This document shows, in pieces, positions 14,050 through 22,883 of a stretch of DNA of 43,599 nt. The notes beneath the pieces are model-generated. The model saw only the letters and a program-made list of their open reading frames with translations, made no database searches and was not told where the DNA came from. This DNA is from an uncultured Prochlorococcus sp. Its GTDB lineage: Bacteria > Cyanobacteriota > Cyanobacteriia > PCC-6307 > Cyanobiaceae. The stretch is taken from positions 1-43,599 of the forward strand of contig CACJAC010000008.1 of NCBI GenBank assembly GCA_902591275.1. The letters run 5' to 3'. The position numbers were made by a program, and so were the translations under genes. Numbering within the stretch: position 1 is the stretch's first letter; each line of letters opens with the position of its first letter.

Positions 14050-16811
14050 GTACGACTTTATCTCGCTTGCTAGATTCCGTTTTTTCTGGAACTAAATTTG
14101 TTCCTCAACACACTGGTATAGAAGAAAATGAAATTTTTGATGTCCTAGCGAGATTACCTTTTTCATTATCAAAGTCACAAAGGACTGCAATTTTTAGAGC
14201 ACTCAGAAATGACGTCTCATATATTCAAGGTCCCCCTGGTACAGGAAAATCATTTACAATTTCGGCACTTGCAATAGCGGCAAGTGAGTTAGGTTTGAAA
14301 GTTTTAGTTGCTTCTCAAAAAACTCCTGCAGTTGATATTGTGCATAAAAAATTGACAGATGTTTTAGGTGAATCTTCTTGTCTTTATATTTCGGATAATC
14401 AGAAAAAGAAAGAAAATATGCGAGCAATTATTGATTCTTTAATTGATAAATCAATAGATGTTCAAAATCCAATTGAAGAAAAAGAACTTAATAGGTTAAG
14501 TGCAAAAGTAAAAGCGTTAGTTGATGAGAGATTAGATTATGCAAAGAAAATCAGATTATTTGAATCTGAATTAAGAAACTTTTATGATTTGAACAGAAAT
14601 GCGCAGGATTATAAAAATATCCTTATTCAGGATTGGGGTTTAAGTAAATCAACAATAAAAAGCATTAATCTTATCCACAACCAGGCAAGCATCACAAAAG
14701 CAAAAGAATTAGTGAATGAATGCGAATTGATAAGAGAGAAATCTAGAAAAAATGCTGGCAAATTATCATTTAAAGATGCAATGAGATTAAAGATTCTTTC
14801 TTCAACTGTCCTTAAAGAATTTGATTTTAAATTAGAAGAATATAAAAAACATAAAGAAGAAGTTTTAATTAGATCTATTGATTATTCAAAGAATTTGGCA
14901 GATTCTCAAAATTTAAAAAGAATTATTAAAGACCAACCTCTTGAATCAAATAGAAAAACTTTTAATAGGAGGAATATGCAGTTATATCCCTCGAATATAA
15001 AGAATTCGATCTTATCTGAATACTTGGCAATTAGGAATTCTTTTAAAACAAATCAATTATTGCTTCAAAGAAAATATAGAGAAACACTTGATGCTTTTAA
15101 AAGAAGACTTAGATGGAAAAATGCAAAAAGAGCAAAAAAAGCAAATTCTGAAATTGATTTCAATTTACTTTTCAATGTTTTTCAAGTAATTATGGGTGAG
15201 ATTAAATCACTCCATCCATATTTACCTTTTCAGGAAGAACTATTTGATCTTGTGATTTTGGATGAAGCATCACAAGTAAATCTGGCAGAGATTTTTCCTA
15301 TTTTATTTAGAGCAAAAAGGTACTGTATTGTCGGAGATCATAATCAATTAGGAATCAAAGCAGGAGGGGTAATTTTTGTAAGCAAAGTTTTTGAAAAATT
15401 TACTTGGCAAAAATATTTTTCTTCACTTCCGAAATACCCAATAGATTATAAATCCGCTGAAGAAAGAGATTTATTAGTGTCTAGGTCATCAATCTTGAAT
15501 TTAATAAGAAATGATGAGAATCCAGTATCTGCAACTCCTGTTCAACTCAATGAACATTTTCGTTCTTTGCCAATGCTTGCAGAATTTACAAGTGATCAAT
15601 TTTATAAAAATGAAACTTCTGATTCTGGTTTGCGCATAATGACTGCATTACCTGATAAGAAAGCGATAAATGCATTTCAGAATATTGAAGTACAGACTAA
15701 AAGAGAAAAAAATTCTCAGATTAATAAAGGTGAAGTTGATAGAGCGTTTAAAATTATTGCATCAATAATTGCCGAAAAACCAAATCAAGATACAAATCCT
15801 GTTTTTGAGATACCTGACTTGAAAAACGGAAAAATTTCTGTAGGAGTTGTTTGTTTTATTAGAGATCAGGTGAACTATATGAAGGATGAAGCAGAAAAAA
15901 GATTTGATGATGATCAACGAGCAAAGATTTCATTAATGATTGGTACTCCAGAGGAATTTCAAGGAAATGAGAGAGATGTAATGATTTTCACGCCTGCAAT
16001 CGATGAGAATCAAAAAAGGTCTAGGGCATTTATGGAAGATTCCAATAGATTTAATGTTGCCACAAGCAGATCTAAATTCTTTACCTTTTTTGTTCATGGA
16101 AAAATTCCATCAAACATGAATTTAATGGAAAAAATGCTCACAAAAATGGGGCAAGGTAAAAGTGAAATTCAACAGATGGACGCTGGTTTTCTTCCGATTG
16201 GTTGGAGTTTTAAGAGATCAGCATGTGATTCTGATTTTGAAGAAGTAGTAGCGGATGTTTTGGAAAAGCAAATTGTAGATGAATTCCCTGAAAGACTAGT
16301 TTTATATAATCAAGTAAAAACATGTGGTTATAGATTAGATTTTGTTATTTACGATAAATTATCTAAAAAGGCGGTTGGGATAGAAGTTGATGGAAAACAT
16401 CATTATCTTGCAGATGATTCCTCTTATACCGACGAGCATTTAGAAAGAGCAAATTCATTAAAAAGAGCAGGTTGGATTATTAAATATTTACCTTATTGGA
16501 ATTGGTTTGAGGATGGTTGGATTGAAGATGATGCAGCAGCAGCAAATGATTTAAGAGAATTTATTAGGAGATTTTTTGCAATTGAAAATGAAGAGGAATT
16601 TAATCCTAGAAACACAAACGATAAACAACTTGTTGATCAAGAGAAAAAGGATTTATCTTCTGAAGAAACAAATTTCTTATCTATACCCCTATATTCCTCT
16701 GAAAGAACAGGTAGAGAAAGAACAAAACCTTTACCAAAAGAATTCCTCAAGGAATGGAATAAAGAGATACAAGAACGTGGTGATTTGAATCCAAAAAAGG
16801 AATTAGATTAA
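14046..16811 (+). CDS. SF1 (UPF1-like) helicase with C-terminal PD-(D/E)XK-type nuclease domain
   Basis: A 921-residue protein with all SF1 helicase motifs. Q motif LSKSQRTAIF (41-50), Walker A GPPGTGKS (62-69), Walker B DEAS (406-409), motif III GDHNQLG (430-436), motif IV EHFRSLP (503-509), motif V TPEEFQGNERDV (634-645) and motif VI NRFNVATSRSK (667-677). A helical insertion (about 140-390) sits between motifs I and II. Residues about 725-825 are a nuclease fold with D765 in RLDFVIYD and E780, D782 and K784 in GIEVDGKHHY, like the Vsr/MTES_1575 group. The charged tail (about 845-921) is unassigned. It ends 7 bases from the convergent AlpA-like gene. A nucleic-acid-degrading defence effector is the likely role. 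Confidence 0.88.
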   Translation: MSTTLSRLLDSVFSGTKFVPQHTGIEENEIFDVLARLPFSLSKSQRTAIFRALRNDVSYIQGPPGTGKSFTISALAIAASELGLKVLVASQKTPAVDIVHKKLTDVLGESSCLYISDNQKKKENMRAIIDSLIDKSIDVQNPIEEKELNRLSAKVKALVDERLDYAKKIRLFESELRNFYDLNRNAQDYKNILIQDWGLSKSTIKSINLIHNQASITKAKELVNECELIREKSRKNAGKLSFKDAMRLKILSSTVLKEFDFKLEEYKKHKEEVLIRSIDYSKNLADSQNLKRIIKDQPLESNRKTFNRRNMQLYPSNIKNSILSEYLAIRNSFKTNQLLLQRKYRETLDAFKRRLRWKNAKRAKKANSEIDFNLLFNVFQVIMGEIKSLHPYLPFQEELFDLVILDEASQVNLAEIFPILFRAKRYCIVGDHNQLGIKAGGVIFVSKVFEKFTWQKYFSSLPKYPIDYKSAEERDLLVSRSSILNLIRNDENPVSATPVQLNEHFRSLPMLAEFTSDQFYKNETSDSGLRIMTALPDKKAINAFQNIEVQTKREKNSQINKGEVDRAFKIIASIIAEKPNQDTNPVFEIPDLKNGKISVGVVCFIRDQVNYMKDEAEKRFDDDQRAKISLMIGTPEEFQGNERDVMIFTPAIDENQKRSRAFMEDSNRFNVATSRSKFFTFFVHGKIPSNMNLMEKMLTKMGQGKSEIQQMDAGFLPIGWSFKRSACDSDFEEVVADVLEKQIVDEFPERLVLYNQVKTCGYRLDFVIYDKLSKKAVGIEVDGKHHYLADDSSYTDEHLERANSLKRAGWIIKYLPYWNWFEDGWIEDDAAAANDLREFIRRFFAIENEEEFNPRNTNDKQLVDQEKKDLSSEETNFLSIPLYSSERTGRERTKPLPKEFLKEWNKEIQERGDLNPKKELD

Positions 16812-16818
16812 ACCCTAA

Positions 16819-17007
16819 TTACAATTTCTTTTTTTCTATCCATTCTTCAATTTCATATTTTATAAAAACTTTTATTCTTGGAGATAATTTTCTTTTCGAT
16901 GGGAATTCCCCTTTTTTGATTAATCGATTAATTGTTGAAACTGAAATGCCAAGTAATTTTGAAACTTCCTTGATAGTTAAAAAGGGGCGATTTTCTTGAT
17001 TATTCAT
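16819..17007 (-). CDS. AlpA-like helix-turn-helix protein (putative excisionase/regulator)
   Basis: A 62-residue protein with a MerR/AlpA-type HTH: FLTIKEVSKLLGISVSTINR (about 9-28), then a basic wing KKGEFPSKRKLSPR and IEEWIEKKK. AlpA-family proteins act as recombination directionality factors or activate excision of tRNA-borne prophages and satellites. It lies 90 bp inside the right attachment repeat, the usual place for such a gene. Directly upstream of its ATG is a tandem 11-bp repeat (17007-17028) that could be its operator. No integrase gene accompanies it. Confidence 0.85.
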   Translation of the reverse strand: MNNQENRPFLTIKEVSKLLGISVSTINRLIKKGEFPSKRKLSPRIKVFIKYEIEEWIEKKKL

Positions 17008-17028
17008 GGTGGGGAAATGGTGGGGAAA
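17007..17028. repeat. tandem 11-bp repeat TGGTGGGGAAA x2 upstream of the AlpA-like gene
   Basis: TGGTGGGGAAA at 17007-17017 is repeated exactly at 17018-17028. It abuts the start codon of the AlpA-like gene and lies about 70 bp from the right attachment repeat. It may be an autoregulatory operator, an excisionase/integrase arm site, or both. Confidence 0.6.
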
Positions 17029-17096
17029 TATATCAGAATCGCAAATTTCTTATGTCATATTCAGTCATACACCTTCAGGAAACATCACCCTGACTA

Positions 17097-17160
17097 CCGC
17101 CCGGGGAGTTTTATATGTCTTAATTAGTCCAACAAAGACCCTATATGGGTCTTTTTTTAT
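17097..17160 (+). repeat. right attachment repeat (attR), 64 bp
   Basis: Identical over 64 bp to 7001-7064. It carries the last bases of a tRNA-Asn end with no upstream tRNA body, so it is not a functional tRNA. The intrinsic terminator within it (17134-17158) is a duplicate of the one behind the real tRNA. Confidence 0.93.
17134..17158 (+). terminator. duplicate intrinsic terminator in the right attachment repeat
   Basis: Same AAAGACCC/GGGTCTTT hairpin and T run as at 7038-7062. No plus-strand gene ends nearby, except that read-through from the helicase gene would be stopped here. Confidence 0.8.
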
Positions 17161-17440
17161 TTCTTTACTTTTTTTGTCAAATGCTGGTTAGCCGAAATAA
17201 AATCAAGTATATTTGATATATTATTAAGAACAGTATATAGAACATTTTATATACTAATACTCATCTTTGATAAATTATATTTTAAAATTTAATAGGATTT
17301 TTTTAAGAACAGTAATTAGAACACTTACAAAAGCCTCCACAAAAATGAAAAAAAAATAAGCTCTTTGATTGATTTTCATTTTTAAAATTAAGATATATTT
17401 TAATTTGTATCTTTTAAATTAATTCACCGCGCAGGAAATT
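17161..17440. other. non-coding stretch with a 24-bp imperfect direct repeat
   Basis: No gene is seen. TTAAGAACAGTA + TATAGAACATTT at 17224-17247 recurs as TTAAGAACAGTA + ATTAGAACACTT at 17303-17326, with 21 of 24 bases equal. Each copy holds two GAACA boxes 12 bp apart. The stretch is otherwise AT-rich without a clear hairpin. It may hold binding sites for a regulator or arms of an older element. Confidence 0.5.
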
Positions 17441-17800
17441 TTAGTCATCCCACATATCCTTTTTCTCTTGACTTAAATTATTATTTTCGAGTAATTCTTT
17501 TCTTTGCTTCTGAGAATCTATTTCTGTTTCAATTACGTTTTTATCTTCAATGTATTTTGTTTGTATTTCTAAGATAATTATTTCAAACTGTTCTCCAAAA
17601 AAATCTGACATTTCTCTCCATGCTTCTATTTCCTCTTCTTTGCCAATAGTATCGTTGATCTGATGAGAAATAATTTCTAATACATATCGTTTAAGTTCTT
17701 CATGACTCATCGATTCAACTTTTTTTTGAATGTAAAGTTCTTTAAGAATTTCTAGTTGTTTTTTTGATAAATCAGAATAGATAATAGACTTCTTTTTCAT
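17441..17800 (-). CDS. conserved-looking small acidic helical protein, unknown
   Basis: About 119 residues from the ATG at 17800, beginning MKKKSIIYSDLSKKQLEILK; the frame is open to another ATG at 17848, but that extra stretch is very hydrophobic and AT-derived. The middle (EELKRYVLEIISHQINDTIG, then KEEEIEAWREMSDFFG) reads like the small acidic proteins found in several copies in Prochlorococcus genomes, particularly near islands. It has no membrane segment in the shorter form and no known catalytic motif. It stands between the island and rpaA with long non-coding DNA on both sides. Confidence 0.6.
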   Translation of the reverse strand: MKKKSIIYSDLSKKQLEILKELYIQKKVESMSHEELKRYVLEIISHQINDTIGKEEEIEAWREMSDFFGEQFEIIILEIQTKYIEDKNVIETEIDSQKQRKELLENNNLSQEKKDMWDD

Positions 17801-17848
17801 AGATACATAAATTTTTTTTAATATAGACAAAATTATTATTTTAAACAT

Positions 17849-18205
17849 TTTGGAGAAATTAAAAATTCTAAACTTAGTTAATTTCTATTTGAAAATTGAA
17901 AATCTTCATTAAATTCAACTTTTCTAATGTCTTTTTAATGGCAATCTGAATTAGATATTCTTTCAATTTGAACCATTATTTGTTTCTAATAAACCTTTGA
18001 TTATTAAGAAAAAGTAAATAGAATCGAAAGAAATTCTAAAATTTCAACTTTTTTAAAATTTGCAATTTCTATCTAATCGATTGCTATCACAAAGTTATTT
18101 GATAAATCTAATTGATAAAATTGTTTACAGTAATTAAGCAATCTTTATAAATTCTTGAGAGAATCATAGTACCAAAAATTAATTTTAATTTAATAGTTCA
18201 TAAAT
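17849..18205. other. long non-coding region upstream of rpaA
   Basis: Very AT-rich, with no open frame of note on either strand and no strong GC hairpin. It holds the likely rpaA promoter near its right end. I see no RNA gene that I can support. Confidence 0.5.
18124..18151 (+). promoter_or_regulatory. putative rpaA promoter
   Basis: TTTACA at 18124-18129 and TATAAA at 18146-18151 are 16 bp apart, followed by a leader of about 45-50 bases to the ATG at 18206. This is a consensus match only. Confidence 0.35.
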
Positions 18206-18988
18206 ATGAAAATTTCAATCCTTTTAATTGAAGACGATCATGATATGCGTGATTTGGTGGCTAAGCATTTAGAACATTCTGGGTTCGATGTCCAAAAAGC
18301 TGAAGATGGAATTAAAGGACAAGCATTAGCTCTTCAATATTCACCAGATCTAATACTTTTGGATTTAATGCTGCCAAGTGTTGATGGTTTAACTTTATGC
18401 CAGCGACTAAGAAGAGATGAAAGAACATCTAACATTCCAATTTTGATGATAACTGCGTTAGGAGGCCTTAAAGATAAAGTTACTGGGTTTAATTCTGGAG
18501 CAGATGATTATATTACTAAACCATTCGATTTAGAAGAATTATATGTACGTATAAAAGCTTTATTAAGAAGAACTAATAGAGCACAATTAAATTCTAGTAA
18601 TCAGCAAGAAATATTAAATTATGGCCCTTTAACTCTTGTTCCTGAAAGATTTGAAGCTATATGGTTTGAATCTCCTGTTAGGTTAACGCATCTTGAATTT
18701 GAACTTCTTCATTGTCTTTTACAAAGACATGGTCAAACTGTATCTCCAGCATTAATTCTTAAAGAAGTGTGGGGATATGAACCTGATGATGATATTGAGA
18801 CAATAAGAGTTCATATTAGACACTTACGCACTAAACTTGAACCCGATCCACGCAAACCCATTTATATTAAAACGGTATACGGTGCTGGATATTGTCTTGA
18901 GTTACCTATCGGTTCTCAAGTGGAAACTGCTAAGCAAGAGTTCATTCAAGCAAGAAATCCTGACTTGATAAATTCTGCAGTAGATTAA
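18206..18988 (+). CDS. rpaA: OmpR-type response regulator RpaA
   Basis: A 260-residue regulator with an N-terminal receiver (phospho-acceptor D53, acidic pocket at 10-11, K105 in ITKPFD) and a C-terminal winged-helix domain. The segments [25 protein letters not shown] and [15 protein letters not shown] are characteristic of cyanobacterial RpaA, the circadian output regulator phosphorylated by SasA. The tail (about 240-260) is variable. It is the first core gene on the plus strand to the right of the island, after a long non-coding region. Its paralogue rpaB is at 24993. Confidence 0.92.
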   Translation: MKISILLIEDDHDMRDLVAKHLEHSGFDVQKAEDGIKGQALALQYSPDLILLDLMLPSVDGLTLCQRLRRDERTSNIPILMITALGGLKDKVTGFNSGADDYITKPFDLEELYVRIKALLRRTNRAQLNSSNQQEILNYGPLTLVPERFEAIWFESPVRLTHLEFELLHCLLQRHGQTVSPALILKEVWGYEPDDDIETIRVHIRHLRTKLEPDPRKPIYIKTVYGAGYCLELPIGSQVETAKQEFIQARNPDLINSAVD

Positions 18989-18990
18989 TC

Positions 18991-19953
18991 TCATGTATCT
19001 TCCATTGAAATTTTTAAAAAAGTTATTTCCCATGCCAGCCTTGGTTGAATGTTTTTTCTCAAGAGGTATTTTAAATTTTCAAGTTTTTTAACTAAACCGA
19101 TATTTTTTGTTTTTCTCCACCAAATTGTTTGAATTAAATTTACTAAACTAATCTGTTGAAAAATTTCTAATTTTTCAGATATTGATTTAGATATTTCTAA
19201 TATTTCCAGACTATTTTTGATTGGAGAACCCAATTTATTTAAAATTTCATCTGAAATATCATTCCAAATTTCAATATTTTTCAATAATTGATTTGGAGAT
19301 CCATTTGCAGAGTTTATTAAATCTTCAAATTTTAACTTTGTATTTATATTTAATTTAGAAGTATCTAAATATTTTTTTAAAATTGACTTTATTTGTTTAC
19401 TAGAAAAAGATCGAAATCTGACAATTTGACATCTTGAGATAATCGTATCTAAGAGAAGGTTTAATTGAGATGTTAGTAAAATAAAAATGCCGTTACTAGG
19501 TTCTTCTAAGGTTTTTAAAAGGCAATTTGAGGCTGCTTCGTTTAAGAGGTGTGCATCAATAATTAAAACAATTTTTTTTTCTGAGTTTATTGATTTTTGA
19601 CTAAGAAAAGTTTTGATATTACGTATTTGAGCAATTTTAATAATCTCAGATCCACTTTTTATTGTTTTTTCAAGATCGAAACTTCTTGAACTTTTTGATG
19701 CCACTAGAGAATCAGGTTCAATAATTAAAAAATCAGGATGATTATTGTTTGCAATTCTATCTTCAACATTTTCGCTTGGTGAAGACTGTTTGAAAATCTC
19801 TTTTATGAATTGAAGTGCAGTTTGCTTTTTGCCTAATCCATCAGAACCATAAAATATATAACCATTAGCCAATGATTTGTTTTTAATTATGTTCTTAAGA
19901 AAGGTATTGACTTCTTCATTCAAGAAAAAATTATTTTTTTTAACCTCAATCAT
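18991..19953 (-). CDS. holB: DNA polymerase III delta' subunit
   Basis: A 320-residue clamp-loader AAA+ protein. It has a P-loop-like [10 protein letters not shown] (36-45), LLKTLEEP (145-152) and the SRC motif (173-175) that serves as the arginine finger in trans. The zinc-binding cysteine cluster typical of delta' in enterobacteria is not obvious. The start ATG overlaps the tmk stop by 4 bases, as in many bacteria where tmk and holB are coupled. It loads the beta clamp with gamma/tau and delta. Confidence 0.9.
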   Translation of the reverse strand: MIEVKKNNFFLNEEVNTFLKNIIKNKSLANGYIFYGSDGLGKKQTALQFIKEIFKQSSPSENVEDRIANNNHPDFLIIEPDSLVASKSSRSFDLEKTIKSGSEIIKIAQIRNIKTFLSQKSINSEKKIVLIIDAHLLNEAASNCLLKTLEEPSNGIFILLTSQLNLLLDTIISRCQIVRFRSFSSKQIKSILKKYLDTSKLNINTKLKFEDLINSANGSPNQLLKNIEIWNDISDEILNKLGSPIKNSLEILEISKSISEKLEIFQQISLVNLIQTIWWRKTKNIGLVKKLENLKYLLRKNIQPRLAWEITFLKISMEDT

Positions 19954-20588
19954 TTGTAATTAGAAAAATTGTTTAACAAAGTTTCTCTAATTTGATGAGA
20001 AATAGTTTTAAGATTTTGTGAAGCAGATATTACTTTCCAGTTTTTTTGTTTGGCAATTAGTTTGAAGCCTTCATTTACTTTTTCTAAAAATCTAATACCT
20101 TCTGATTCCATTCTGTCTGGAATTTCATTTTTTCTTCGGAATATGCTCTCTTCTGGAGAAATTTCTAAGAAGAAAGTGAGATCTGGAGATACTCCTTGAC
20201 ACACAATAGATTCAAGATTTTTAATTATATCTAAATTTATATTTCTTCCATAACCTTGATAAGCCAGTGTGGAATCGGAAAATCTATCACTTACTACCCA
20301 ATCATTTTTATTTAAAGCAGGTGAAATAATTTTGGAAACGTGTTCAGCTCTGTCCGCTGAATAAAGCAATAATTCTGCAAGGGATGAAGGCTTGTTATTT
20401 TTATTATTATCAAGAATTAGTTCTCTAAGTTTTTTTCCTAAAAGACTGCCTCCAGGCTCTCTAGTAGTGATTAAGTTAGACCCTTTCTTTAATAGACCAC
20501 TATTAGGAAGCCATTTAGATAGTTCATCTATTTGGGTAGTTTTACCACATCCATCAATACCCTCAATAACGATAAATTTTCCTTTCAT
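19950..20588 (-). CDS. tmk: thymidylate kinase
   Basis: A 212-residue dTMP kinase of normal length, with P-loop GIDGCGKTT (10-18), TTREPGG (41-47), the DRF motif (101-103) followed by LAYQGYGR, and a lid region with basic residues ([10 protein letters not shown]). It supplies dTDP for DNA synthesis. It starts immediately after the stop of the metal ATPase gene and overlaps holB, so the three genes form one transcription unit. Confidence 0.95.
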   Translation of the reverse strand: MKGKFIVIEGIDGCGKTTQIDELSKWLPNSGLLKKGSNLITTREPGGSLLGKKLRELILDNNKNNKPSSLAELLLYSADRAEHVSKIISPALNKNDWVVSDRFSDSTLAYQGYGRNINLDIIKNLESIVCQGVSPDLTFFLEISPEESIFRRKNEIPDRMESEGIRFLEKVNEGFKLIAKQKNWKVISASQNLKTISHQIRETLLNNFSNYK

Positions 20589-22883
20589 TTAATCCAAAGA
20601 TAAAGCATTAATTACAACTGTAATAGAGCTAATAGCCATCAATAATGCTGCTATTGAGGGAGTAAGAAGAATACCGTATTTAGGGAATAAAATGCCGGCA
20701 GCTAAAGGTATTGCTAGTAAGTTGTAACCAAAAGCCCATGTTAGATTTTGCTTTATTTTTCTTATAGTTTTTTTTGCAAGATTTAAGGCGTAGGGTAATC
20801 CATTTAGTTGATCTCCCATTAATACTACATCTGCATTAGCCTTGGCTATTTGAGTCCCTGATCCTACCGCAATTCCTAAGTCTGAGGATGCTAAGGCTGG
20901 GACATCATTAATACCATCACCAATCATTGCCACTTTATTATTAATTTTTAAATTTTCTATAGTCTTTAGCTTCATTTCAGGAAGAAGATCCCATTTTACT
21001 TCTGTTTCTTTACAACCAATTTTTTTTGCTAAAGCTAAAACTGTTTGTTTTCTATCGCCACTTAAAATGTTGATTTTAATTTTGTTTTCTCTCAAATTTT
21101 GGACTGTTTTAATTGAATCATCTCTGAGTAAATCGCCGAGCAAAATAAATCCTAATAACTTTTCCTTGATACTTACGCCAATGATAGTGTTCGTTTTTGT
21201 TTCTTCATCTTCAATGACTTTTTTGGCATCACTATCAATAATTATTCCTCTGCTTTGTAGCCATTCAATATTTCCAATATTAATAATTCCATCAATTGAC
21301 TCAATTTCTCCAGAAATACCTCGCCCTGAATGAGTGAAAATTTTTTTTATTGGAAATAAACTTAAATTTTGTATTTTTGCTTCTTGAATTAAGGCATCTG
21401 CTATTGGATGTCTGCTTTCCTTTTCTAAACTGGCAGCTATTTTTAATAAAAATGAATGATCATCATTATTTTTGTAATCAACAATAAAAGGCTTACCTTT
21501 TGTTAAAGTACCTGTCTTGTCAAAAATAATGTGATTAATTTTTGAAGCCATCTCAATTTTGTCGCCGCCTTTAAATAAAACCCCTTTTTTTGCTGCTTTA
21601 CCTGATGCGACAGTGATTACAGTTGGGGTGGCTAAACCTAATGCACATGGACAAGCTATCACTAAAACAGCAATTGACAATTGAATTGCTAAACTCAGGA
21701 AATTCTCAGCATTACTACCAAGCGAACTATGAAGTGTATGGCTTGAGTGAGTGATGAATTCATGTTTGTGACTTAGTAAATCAGGCCAGATGTTTCTTGC
21801 CCCCTTCCACCAAAAGAAGAAGGTTAAAGTAGCAAAAATAAGAACAAAGTAAGTAAATTTACCTGCAATTTCATCAGCAATTCCTTGAATGCGAGGTTTT
21901 CTAGCGTTTACAGACTCAATAAGATTTACTAGTTTTGCAAGAGAAGAATCTCCTCCGACCTTTTGTACTTTAAGTCTAAGTGTTGAATTAAGATTTAAAG
22001 ACCCACTAGATAGATTTTCGCCTTCTTTTACTTCTATAGGTTTGGATTCTCCAGTAATATGTGAAACATCAACATATGAATTACCTCGGATAACAATGCA
22101 GTCAGCAGGTACTCTGTCTCCTGCTAAAACTTGAATCTCTTGATCAGGTCTTAAAGTGTTCACTCTTATTGACTTTATTTGATTATCTGCTGTGTAGATA
22201 TTTGCCATCTCAGGTTGAAGATCTAATAATTCTCCAATGGATGAACCAGTTTGATATCTTGCTCTTTCTTCTAAGTAACGCCCAATCAGTATGAAGCCTA
22301 ACAGCATAACTGGCTCATTAAAAAAACAAGGAAAACCAGTAGCAGGAAATATTAAAGATAGAAGACTTGTTGTATATGCGCTAATTACTCCAAGAGCTAC
22401 TAAAGAATCCATATCGGGATGGTTCTTAATAAATGATTTAAATCCATTAATAATTATTCCTCTGCCAGGAAATAATAGAGCTAATGTCGCTAATGAAGCG
22501 TGAAAAAATATATTACCTAATATTGGAAAATTTATATATCTTCCTTCTGCCAGATGACCTAATCCTGAAAATAATAAAAGTAATAAGGCAAAAGTTAATT
22601 TTTTCCATTGATTATTCCACTTCTTTTTTTTTTCTAATTCTGCTTTATTTATTTTTTTTGAAAAATCATTGATGTAAATTTTTGATGGGAAACCATTCTC
22701 TTTTAGATTTTCTAGAACTGATTCTATTTCTATATGTTTCTGGGTAATTTCAAAATATGCACTTTCAGTAAGCAAGTTAACAGAAACATTTTCAATACCA
22801 TCGGAATTATTCAATATTTTTTCAACAGTACTAACACAACCTCCGCATTTCATCCCAGTAACGCTTAATTGAATGCTTTCCAT
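20589..22883 (-). CDS. copper-type P1B ATPase
   Basis: A 764-residue heavy-metal ATPase (start at the ATG at 22883; a second in-frame ATG at 22892 adds three residues). An N-terminal metal-binding domain carries GMKCGGC. Numbered from 22892, the actuator TGES is at 280-283, the transmembrane CPC at 414-416, DKTGT at 458-462, then SRHP and GDGINDVPAL. CPC predicts Cu(I) specificity, as for cyanobacterial CtaA/PacS, which feed thylakoid plastocyanin. A loop between membrane helices (374-396) has five histidines. It is cotranscribed with tmk and holB. Confidence 0.92.
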   Translation of the reverse strand: MESIQLSVTGMKCGGCVSTVEKILNNSDGIENVSVNLLTESAYFEITQKHIEIESVLENLKENGFPSKIYINDFSKKINKAELEKKKKWNNQWKKLTFALLLLLFSGLGHLAEGRYINFPILGNIFFHASLATLALLFPGRGIIINGFKSFIKNHPDMDSLVALGVISAYTTSLLSLIFPATGFPCFFNEPVMLLGFILIGRYLEERARYQTGSSIGELLDLQPEMANIYTADNQIKSIRVNTLRPDQEIQVLAGDRVPADCIVIRGNSYVDVSHITGESKPIEVKEGENLSSGSLNLNSTLRLKVQKVGGDSSLAKLVNLIESVNARKPRIQGIADEIAGKFTYFVLIFATLTFFFWWKGARNIWPDLLSHKHEFITHSSHTLHSSLGSNAENFLSLAIQLSIAVLVIACPCALGLATPTVITVASGKAAKKGVLFKGGDKIEMASKINHIIFDKTGTLTKGKPFIVDYKNNDDHSFLLKIAASLEKESRHPIADALIQEAKIQNLSLFPIKKIFTHSGRGISGEIESIDGIINIGNIEWLQSRGIIIDSDAKKVIEDEETKTNTIIGVSIKEKLLGFILLGDLLRDDSIKTVQNLRENKIKINILSGDRKQTVLALAKKIGCKETEVKWDLLPEMKLKTIENLKINNKVAMIGDGINDVPALASSDLGIAVGSGTQIAKANADVVLMGDQLNGLPYALNLAKKTIRKIKQNLTWAFGYNLLAIPLAAGILFPKYGILLTPSIAALLMAISSITVVINALSLD

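Larger units (their letters stand above)
7013..17108. mobile_element. tRNA-Asn-integrated genomic island (composite, defence cargo, no integrase)
   Basis: Ten kilobases lie between two copies of the tRNA-Asn 3' end, interrupting otherwise core cyanobacterial genes. Cargo is a type I restriction-modification pair, a coiled-coil/helicase-nuclease operon, a 61-residue orphan and an AlpA-like HTH gene. A third partial tRNA-end copy at 12425-12437 splits it into module A (7013-12435) and module B (12436-17108). No tyrosine or serine recombinase, transposase, replication or capsid gene is present, so mobility would need an integrase in trans. Small tRNA-targeting cargo elements of this kind (tycheposons) have been described in Prochlorococcus. 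Assigning this island to that class is my inference. Confidence 0.85.

Noticed and set aside
12659-16811. Assigning the operon to Zorya
   Set aside because: The coiled-coil protein has a single membrane helix and no MotA/ExbB-type domain, there is no ZorB-like peptidoglycan-binding protein, and the helicase is SF1 UPF1-like rather than SF2.
7013-17108. Prophage
   Set aside because: No integrase, terminase, capsid, tail or lysis gene is seen.
17006-17191. Plus-strand open frame spanning the AlpA start region and the right attachment repeat
   Set aside because: It runs through the 64-bp repeat and the terminator and is antisense to the AlpA-like promoter region; the sequence looks non-coding.
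18121-18140. HLR1-like RpaB site upstream of rpaA
   Set aside because: Only one half (TTTACA) fits; the second half-site is missing, so I list it only as a possible -35 box.
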